Shown here one piece after another: positions 1-64,000 of a stretch of DNA of 64,000 nt. The stretch is taken from the NCBI RefSeq assembly GCF_037038585.1, contig NC_092525.1, forward strand, positions 23,146,867-23,210,866, in the 5' to 3' direction. The notes beneath the pieces were generated by a model. That model did no database searches, was not told the origin of the DNA, and saw only the letters and a list, made by a program, of their open reading frames with translations. A program made the position numbers and the translations under genes. Source of the DNA: Patagioenas fasciata. Lineage: Eukaryota > Chordata > Aves > Columbiformes > Columbidae. How positions within the stretch are numbered: position 1 is the first letter of the stretch; the number at the start of each line of letters is the position of its first letter.

Positions 1-3000
1 GTTTCAAAGGCTGGTTCCTCCCTGCAAGGTTTAGCTGAAGAGGTGACCCATGGGCCCTGGCTAGTTTTACAGAGCAGCTGGCCCACCAGTGCTCCCTCAG
101 TCTTCAGAAGTCATTGCGGGATGGGGGCTTTCCTTTCTTCTCCTGCAATAGCTGATACCAAAATAGGTTTGAGACATAGTACCAAAGTGACTGGCTTGCA
201 GACACCGAGACACGTTGGACTCCAAGGTGCAACCTGCTTGGGCACCACTGACCCCTCACTCCATACTCCTTTTTGCTGCTGGCACCCTGAGCGAGGACAT
301 CATTTTGTCAGCTGCTTCCCAAAGCAAACCCTTCCTAGCCACCTTTCCACAGCTCAGGAGTGACAATGACTCACCAGAAGCAGCTCCAGGTGGGATCTGA
401 CCTGGCCATCAGTGTGGAGACAACAGTAGCCCCATCTCAGAGCCATGCTGCTGGCTCTGCAGTTCTTGCGCCTCTCACCAGGCAGCCTCACCACCAGCTG
501 TCCTGCCAGGGTGTTGGTGAGCTGCCCCTTGTCACCCTGTCCTTCTTCAGCAGGGCTTCACCTGTGGGAAATCCTGGTTCCTTGGAAAGCCAAGCAAGAG
601 GGTGTGTGAGCACAGAGGTTTGCAGTTCCCCAGCCCTGTGAAAGCCATGGAAAGGGCATTGCAAGGGCTCTCAGCCCCTGAACCAGTAGGAACCGCAGCC
701 ACTGCAGAAGATGGGGCTGTTTGTGCCCAGGAGTCACTACAGCACCCATGTGGACAGCAAGCATGTCCCTCCGATCTTCTGCTGTCACTGTATTTTAATT
801 TGCCAGCAGGTTCTCCTTTAGAAACTGCTCTGTTCAGATCCCTTTGATGCTCCCTGCCTTATTCCCCTTCACACAGCAGGACAAATTAGTGCCCTTTCTC
901 CCTTGGCTGGCCTGCTTTGACACAGAGGGAGTAGATACTTTTTAAAATAAGTGCTTTTGGTGGTTCCCAGGCTGTGGAGAGTGGGGCTGGCCTGCTCCCT
1001 GCCTCAGATGAAGGATGGCAGTGGGGGCACGTGCTCTCTGTATGTTACTCACTATCCATCACTCCTCTGTAGCCTGTTAGGGACAGCACGTGGTTGCTGG
1101 TGAATAGGAGAGGCAAGGCTGGAGCTCAAACTGGGTAGAAGGCTGTCTGTCCCCATACAGTTAGTTTCTAAAGCTGTTCCGTGATGAGCAATTTTTTGAA
1201 AGGTATCTTCCATCTAGCTTAGCAATAGCCAATTTCTCAAATGGATCAGCAGTACTGCATTTAGTCTATTTGTAGTCTTTAGTTTTCAATTTTTAACGTA
1301 ATTCCAATGACATAGGTTTGTGAGTGTGCTCTTTATTTTATGGAAACCATCTCCTTTCTTCCCCAGGAGCCCATACAAAGGCCGCATTCATCCCTCCCTT
1401 GTCCAGTTCTGTCTTTCTGCTGTGTTTCCTAATCGCTATGTGATGCCACATCCTGGTGGAAAAACAAAAGCCATCTATTAGAAACAATGTAAGGGTGAAA
1501 TCTGAGTTTGTTGCAGCTGTCCTTGCAGCTACTGACAGTCCTACAAGTTTGATCTCGAAATACATTTCAGCTGGAAAATTGGTAAATAAATGAGCACTGC
1601 ATATCCCTGAAATTCTGTGGTACAGGTAGAATGTTCTGAGGCTGGAATAATTCATGTTTAGTAAATATTTCTCTCCTGGAAGCCAAAACATGCAGCTAAT
1701 GTATACATTTGGCAACTGTGCTTCTGTTGAGTGTTTTGGCAATCTATTCATGTTTACATCCCTTACTCCTCACTTCCTTCCTTTGCAGTGTAGGCTCACT
1801 GTAAGCGGGGGGATAGAAGCAGCACTGCTGTCACTTAGCAACCTCAGCTGGCTTTGAGACATCAACTTTATTCCTTTCTGGATTTCCCAGCACAAAAAGA
1901 GACAGCCGTGTAACTCATTGCATGGCTTAGGTGTGAGGCTGTAGCCAGCCAGGGATGCTTTGATCTGGCCCAGCCCAAATCTCTCTTGGAGCATCAAACT
2001 TGTTTCCCACTGCTGTTCCAGCTGACAAGTCAGCGCTGGGTTTTGTGATCCAGAGCAGCTGGGATGCTTTGGCTGAGGGTGACTCTGCGGCCAGGCAGCT
2101 GGCAGGATGGTGACACTATCAGGCTGGCAGCGGTGGGGTGCCATACATGTGCCCCGTATGGTATAACCTTCCTAGGTGTCACAGGCCAGATCCCTGCTCT
2201 ACAGAAGGACTGGAAGTGGCTGGGCTCTTGGAAAGAGGGTGGAGGTGGATGGGGAACATACTGTCACCCACCGAAAGCACATCAAGCAGCTGGGAGAGAT
2301 TTTGCAGTAATAAAAGGTGCAGGGAAGAGCCCTGCTGGGGTGAGCCTGGCTCTGCCGCCACCTGGGCATGGCAGGATCACAGCACACCAAGGGCTGCGAC
2401 AGCCATGTCCTGGAGGGTAGAAGTGCCTGGGAAGTGTTTTGTCCATAAATTCTTCCCTTGGGGAAGCACTTGGCTTGCCTGGCTTTGTGACCGAGGCTGC
2501 AGCAAGGGAGTACGGCTTTTCCCTGCTGTGCTCAAGGCTGCAGGGAAGCATCTCTGTGGGCTGCAATGCAGCACAGTTATCTTTTGCTACCCTGCAACTG
2601 GATGCACCCAACTAAAGAATCCAGCTGGAGGTGACAGGGCAGGAGAGTGGTCACCAGGCTGTATGGGATGGGGATTGGGGTGTTACTGTCCTGTAGTCTG
2701 TGAGTCAGTTGTGCCACAGGCTGCAGGGGAAAGGTAGAAAGCACTGCCTCCTCCTTACTGGGAGAAACGTTGCAGCTGCTACTTTTAATTGCAGTGCTGC
2801 AGCCTCTCTGGCTTTCTTTCACTGGCTTTAATTCTGTCTTTTGCAGTTTCAAGGTCTGAGCGTATTGCTGACCAGCACATTTATGCCAGTGTTGCGGAGC
2901 CAGGGGCTGCTGGGAATCTAGAGGCCAGAGAGCCTTGGTGTGTGGGGCTCCTTGCCTACACCTCCTCCCATTTTGTGACGATCAGCTCCCTGAAAAGCTC

Positions 3001-3786
3001 TGCAAGACTCTGGGCTTCCATCTGGACCAAGAGGTGAGGAAGGTCCCTGGAGAGAAGATGATTGTGTGTGAAGGAGCCTGCCTGCCTCTTCTAAATGCTT
3101 CCTGGGGAGGAGGACACGGCCTTATCTGTGCTCTGCTCCCCCCCTCCCAGAGTACTGCCTGCTGCAAATCTCTATTGTAGTTTATATATAACCCATTTTT
3201 CATGAAGGGAATTGTACCAGCATGTGTTCATAAAGCAGCCTGGGGACCTGATCCAAATGTCCTCAGTTTTAATGTCACGCTGCCTGATTAGGAAGAAGTG
3301 TCTGTTGGTAAGTTTGTGGGCTGAGATGCTACAGCTGTGCCCTGAAACCAGGCTATTTTTGCCATATATTTTTCTGGAAGTCAGAGCAGGACAAACTTGA
3401 TCTGAAATGCATTGGAGGCTTTGGCAAGGCTGGGCGCCCCAGGCAGGCTGTGCTGGAGCTGGTGACGTCTGGAAGTGAGCAGACCACGCTGATGGAGACA
3501 GCAGGGCCAGCGTGCCACCCTGGGGAGCTGGGCATCCTTGTCACTGTGCCGGGGAGAGGTGGTGGGTGGAAGTCTTCTCTCCTTGCTGAGCTTGGCACGT
3601 GGCAAAAGGAAATGATAAACAGTGTGGGGCACAACTGAGCGTTGGGTAAAAACAGAGTGTGTTTAGCTGGCTAACCAGTGAGCAATGCAGCTCTGTGCTC
3701 CCAGTGCTCTCTCAGGGGTCACACCTGGTGCTCTGCAGGAAAATGGTTTATTGTGTGGCCTTCTGATGCTGCTTTGAGTCTCTCTC

Positions 3787-3841
3787 TTTTTATTTTTATT
3801 TTTATTTTATTTTTATTTTTTTATTTTTATTTTATTTTTTG
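3787..3841. repeat. (TTTTA)n low-complexity tract
   Basis: Repeated TTTTA/TTTTTA units run for about 55 bases without other sequence. No flanking element is recognisable, so it may be a plain microsatellite. Confidence 0.85.
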
Positions 3842-4317
3842 GTGTTATTCATTACAGGAAGCTTTGCAATGGTCTCTGCTAGTACTGTCCCCATTTCCTT
3901 TAATTTAGCCACTCTGAATCTTGATAAATTCAGAAAGCTAGGCTGGGCTCGGCAGTAGGGTTTGGAACAAGCTGCCGGAAAAATCAAAAAAAGCAGAGAC
4001 TTGAAGCTACATTGAGTGCCCTTCCTTTCTTCTTGCCTGCTCTCTTGGAGCTGTTGGAAAAACGAGCACCCTTGTGATAACGTGGAAATGCATAATGAAA
4101 ATGTTCCTGCTTTTTCCAGGAGGTGGGAAATCTATATTTGGCTACTTGTGGCTTTTTTTTAATGGAGAGTGGATGGATTTTCATAAGTGATGGAGTTGCA
4201 GAGCGAGTGTGGTCACTTAGCAGCTTTAACTCAGCTTCAACAGGAAAAAAAGTTTGGTTTGGAAATTTCCCAGACTTGGGAGAATAGCTCAAAATTTTCC
4301 TAATCGTATATATTTTC

Positions 4318-4337
4318 TTTTTTTTTTTTTTTTTTTT
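4318..4337. repeat. T homopolymer, about 20 bases
   Basis: An uninterrupted T run. It could be the remnant of an inverted retrocopy tail, but no retrocopy body is visible beside it. Confidence 0.8.
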
Positions 4338-4794
4338 ATTGTGGAAGCCAAAGTCAGATGTAATTTAAAGACCTAATGGAAAGAACAGTTCCCTAGGTTA
4401 TCCATCTGAATGTGTGCACAGTGTTGCTCCTGAGGCATTCTGGCTTTTTAATCTTCATTTGTCTCTTGTGGAGATGCGATCCTATTACCAGGCTGCTCTT
4501 CTACCAGTCCTAATTATTTCACTGGGGCAGCACAAAGTGCTCTGATGCTGAGATGAGATGGATTTGGCCAGAACATGATACTGTTCTTCCTGACTTCCAG
4601 CCTCTGTAGAACCCCATGGACTGGAGGAAGGCCAGGCAGTTACTCTAGTGCCTCTTGGCATAGCCTGCTCACTCAAGAGTGGGGAAAAAAAATAATCATG
4701 CTGCTAATTGGCATAATTACGTTATGGTCAATAGCACCCCCAAGCCCCATCTAGATAGAAGTGATCACAAGGATTCTCCCCGAGGCTATGATGC

Positions 4795-4821
4795 GGGGGG
4801 GGGTGGTGGTGGTGGTGTGTG
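4795..4821. repeat. G run followed by (TGG)n/(TG)n microsatellite
   Basis: Nine G residues lead into several TGG units and then short TG units. This is a simple repeat prone to slippage. Confidence 0.85.
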
Positions 4822-6156
4822 TGATCTAAACACAGCGGCAAAGCCACTGCTAGAGAAGCCATCTCTGTGTTACCCGATTCTAAATGTTTTAGCTTGAGCT
4901 AGAGCAAAACTGTTTTGTTTCCAGGGTTAGAACTCAGTCTGTTGTAGAGAGTCACTTTTTACACTTATTGAGAGCTCTAGCCAACAAGTTTTGATAATTC
5001 TCCAGATCGTTAGTATGTCAGCCTGCGGGATATTCACAGTTCCCTTTTGTTTTGCTTTTCACGCTGAGCGAGGCTGGTGTCTGGTTTAACGCAGAGGATA
5101 ACTTCTATTGCTGCAGGACTCCAAAGCCTCTGTTTTGGATATTTTTCTGTTGTGAGTGCTGCCAGTAATCACAGATAAAGCTAATCTCTGTTGTTTGCTT
5201 ATGCTTTTAGCTCAACCTCAGTATGCATTTTTAATTGAACCCACTGCAATGGTGTGACTCAGACCTTGCTGTCACTTCTCAGACTGTTCCTGAAACACAC
5301 CCCTGCTCCCAGCCCTGCTGGCCCCAGTTTCTTGGGTCTGCCCTGACCTGGTTCTGGTGGGCGTGTGTCTGACCCTGGCAGTGCTCCTGCCCACGACTGA
5401 GCATTGGTGCTGTTTGCCAGGGCCCCTCATGTGCTGTGGGGATGGATCATGGCTCCCACTGCTCCTGTTCCCATTGCAGGCAGGAACCGAGAGGAATTTG
5501 GCCACCGGGGCTGCTCCAACTACCCTGCTCGGCAGACTGGGAAGTGCTGAAGCCAGCTGTCTGCCAGGTCCCACACCAGCAAGCAGGTCCAGGTTCCTGT
5601 GTGTGTTCCTGGTTTGGTCCTGTTCTCAGTTTGGTGCCACAGTCGTAGAGGAAGGAATGTAGGCAAAGGTGCTGGGGCATGGCGCAGCCCTGTGCTGGGG
5701 GTTCTCCAGGGATGCTGCAGCCCCCTCTGCCAGAGGCAGGGCATGGCCAGCTAGGGTTGGGGCTCCGGGGGCAGGGGGTTATAACGGTGGTCCACTGTGT
5801 CATGTGTGGACCTCGGTCAACTATGGTCCTTGTGCCCAAGGGTTCCAGCACCAAGGAGGCTTGTCCTCGTGTCGGGATGAGCCCACACAGCCACTGGAGC
5901 AGAGCAGGTTGGCAGTGGGAGCTCGGGCTGCTGACAGGGCCCCACGGATGCTTCTTGCAAGCTGCTGGCCTCTGCCGGTGACCGGCAGGAGGCTCTGCCG
6001 GTGCCGGATCGCGGAGGGTCCGCTGCCACCGCAGGAAGGGCAGAGCAGACGCCTCCGCTACGGCCAACCGGGACTCGCACTGGGCGGGGGCGTGGCCGCA
6101 CCGGACATGGGCGTGGTCATTCCGCGGAGACCACGCCCCCAGGTGGTGGTGGGGGA

Positions 6157-6166
6157 CGCATGCGCA
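6157..6166. promoter_or_regulatory. NRF1-like palindromic site
   Basis: CGCATGCGCA closely fits the NRF1 core (GCGCATGCGC type). It lies about 40 bases upstream of the DNM3 start codon inside the CpG island, the usual placement for functional NRF1 sites. Binding is inferred, not shown. Confidence 0.5.
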
Positions 6167-6205
6167 GTGCGCTGGTCGTTACCTGTCAGCGGCGGCGGCG
6201 GCGGG

Positions 6206-61912
<55,707 letters not shown>

Positions 61913-64000
61913 GTAAGGAACAAACAACTTTTTTCCAACTGAGAAAAAAAACCCAGTATTTTTTCAGTCTTCTAATAACAGCTTAAAATATTAAATCAGC
62001 TTATACACACTTGAAGTGAAAGAATGTTTTAAGGTTTTTACCTGTGTCCTTTAAAATTTCTGCTTTTCATTCATGGAGAATGCTGACCCTGTAAGACTTC
62101 TGTTGAAATGTTGATACATAAATACAGGGTGTTCTATGGAGTGTTTTTGTTTACATTTTTCCTCTCTTCCTGTGATTTCCATACATGGGTTAAAATACAA
62201 ACCAAAAACAAAACACAAAAAACCAACCCCCAAACCAGGAATATTCTGGTGGTATGCTTGTTTGGACCACACTTGGACATGTACTATTAGTTGATCATGA
62301 ATTGTCCAGGTAATGTTACTTCTGAAAGTAGTTGTTCTCTGGCCTCATACTCTGAGAGGATGAAAAGCCTGTCTGCAGGGTTCTGTAGCTGGTTAGTATG
62401 GGTTTTCGAATTTGCTACTGAAAATCCGAAAACTGTGCCCTTCTAAGAAACGTCGCTACTGATCAGTAAATCTGAGGTGAGTAATAAGAGAACTGGAAAA
62501 AGCATTTCTATGATAAACAGGACATCCAGGTTGCTCACTTTATTGAATATGTTGTTTAGGCAGCTTTGGGAACCAAAGTTGTGCTTGTCTGTTCCATTTA
62601 ATTATTTTTTCCTTCAGTGTTGGTAATGATATTCTCTACCCAAAACTCAACAGCAGTTCTGTGAACTTTTGAAGGTTAAAATAGGAGTATTATGTGCATG
62701 ATCAACTTTACAGTAAAGGCCCTGTGTTTTTTTAAAGTTTCATAGAAAAATTGGTCTACATTTAAAAACAAAACACCTGTTATTATCCGATTTTTATTTT
62801 TAAATCTTTTCAGCAAAAAATTAGTGATTTTTAGGGTGAACGAGTTCACTGGATGGAAGAGGCAGTGGTAAAGAGAGAGTCTGAGATGAGCTCTAAAACA
62901 TTGCTCAATCTTTCTAGCTTATTCTAAGTAATAAAACACTGGCTTACTGCAACAAAACAGGTAGGTGGTTACTGGGAGCTATGCAGACAACTCATAACAT
63001 GTTTAACCAACTTAGTTTTTACTGCAGTGGATTTTCTAGAAGCACTGGGGAGAAGTCCTGCAGTGCATGGATGTAAGGCAGAGCTCTGTCAAGTCCTGCA
63101 AATCCAGAAAGTAGTACTTACCAGAGGCAGTTGCTTCAGAAATACTCCTGATGGTGGAAACTGCGCTGGTCAGTAGTGGCTTTTTCATGAGTAAGTAGCC
63201 ATTTTGGGCTAGATTTTAAGACTGAGGGACAGATTAGGTTAATCTTGAAGATTTTGCCCCTTGTCCTTTTATTTAAGTTTTAAAGGGAGTCAAATGTATT
63301 TTCTCTCACAGGAAAATGAGTGCATGCCATCTGAGGGGAGGACCCAAGCGCTAGGTGTCAAGAGGAGGAGTTTTATTCTCAGATTATTGAAATATAACTT
63401 GTCTTTATGCAAAGATATGAAAATGAATTTTAAAAAAATGCAAATATGCCTTGATGAATTTGAAAATTGGAAGCAGTCTGGTTTTTTTTAATCTACCTTG
63501 AAACTACTAGGACATACTGCCTTGAATTAGGTGCAGTTAACCATAACTAAAATAAGTGATGAAGTGAGATTAACACCCCTTGCTATGTTCCATCTCAAGC
63601 ACTTGGAGATGTGTCTAATATGTGACATGGCGATTTTGGAGGTAGTTTCGGTGTTGCTTTTTTGAGTCTGATCTTTATTTAGTGTGAAGTATAAAAATTC
63701 CTGAAAATACTTACGGAATGCCTTCTGCTATGCAATTTTAAGAAGAGATTGTTAGTCTGCTAGAGAGAGTCACCTGGCAATCTCAGATTAGTACATGGAG
63801 AGAACTGTCTGCTTTCTGTATGCATGTTTTAAAATTGTCTCTCTATTGCCAAACAGTTATGTTTTGAGAGTCATGAAAATATCAGTAGTTCATTCAGGCC
63901 AATATGGAAGATAACTCAGGAATTTCTTAGACTGGTAAAAGAAGATAACAGCATGGGATTCTATGCTTTGCTGATGGAAGAAGTCCCTACTTAAGTACAG
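61913..64000 (+). other. DNM3: DNM3 intron 15, 5' part
   Basis: At least 2.1 kb of intron to the window edge. It includes an A/C-rich tract at 62192-62238. No exon encoding the continuing PH domain was found before 64000. The open frame at 63261-63491 has no homology support. Confidence 0.85.
62192..62238. repeat. A/C-rich low-complexity tract
   Basis: CAAACC/AAAAAC units over about 47 bases in intron 15. Confidence 0.75.

Larger units (their letters stand above)
1..5970. other. Upstream intergenic region, no supported gene
   Basis: No exon or RNA gene is supported here. Open frames on both strands (for example 2138-2737 on + and 5447-6067 on -) read as compositionally biased chance translations, rich in Cys, Trp, Pro and Gly, and match no family I recognise. 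The stretch is moderately GC-rich and contains a T/A-rich tract near 3787-3841, a T run at 4318-4337 and a G-run/TGG repeat near 4795-4821. In mammals METTL13 lies upstream of DNM3 (established synteny), but I could not identify any METTL13 coding exon here. Distal regulatory elements may exist but cannot be seen without alignment. Confidence 0.6.

Noticed and set aside
2138..2737. 199-codon + strand open frame
   Set aside because: No recognisable domain. Composition is rich in Cys, Trp and Gly, as expected for random GC-rich sequence, and overlapping frames of similar quality exist on both strands.
5447..6067. 206-codon minus-strand open frame next to the promoter, possible divergent gene
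   Set aside because: Pro/Trp/Ser-biased and without homology or plausible splice structure; probably a by-product of high GC content.

Overview
This window is vertebrate genomic DNA, most likely from a bird. It holds the 5' two-thirds of one large intron-rich gene on the + strand, the dynamin gene DNM3. The bird assignment is inference. It rests on at least three CR1-type LINE fragments with the avian-style 3' end, a solo LTR whose minus-strand start resembles common avian LTRs, low repeat density, and compact introns (0.5 to 15.5 kb).

Layout. Positions 1 to about 5,970 are upstream DNA with no exon I can support, only chance ORFs and low-complexity tracts. A TATA-less CpG-island promoter with GC boxes and an NRF1-like site covers about 5,990-6,700. 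Coding exon 1 starts at ATG 6206. Fifteen coding exons follow, at 6206-6351, 21862-21935, 31268-31417, 33231-33434, 33987-34085, 35196-35356, 37797-37939, 41107-41242, 42580-42647, 44711-44849, 46614-46700, 49107-49177, 52749-52797, 54421-54450 and 61799-61912. Reading frame and intron phase stay consistent across every junction. Without stops they give 557 codons: the GTPase domain, bundle-signalling helices, the middle/stalk region, and the first part of the lipid-binding PH domain. The gene runs off the right edge, so the rest of PH, the GED and the proline-rich domain are outside the window.

DNM3 is preferred over DNM1 and DNM2 for two reasons. Paralogue-specific residues match it ([31 protein letters not shown]). 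A 30-bp microexon encodes the GTNLPPSRQI insert typical of DNM3.

Points of interest: clustered changes just after the P-loop in exon 1; an apparently missing N-terminal MGNR-type leader; a GC-AG intron splitting the codon of a known assembly-interface arginine; the alternative microexon; a weak in-frame candidate cassette exon in intron 14; a solo LTR with an exact 5-bp target duplication; and an inverted pair of GC boxes in the promoter. I found no sign of a new gene system. Most of the window is ordinary intron.
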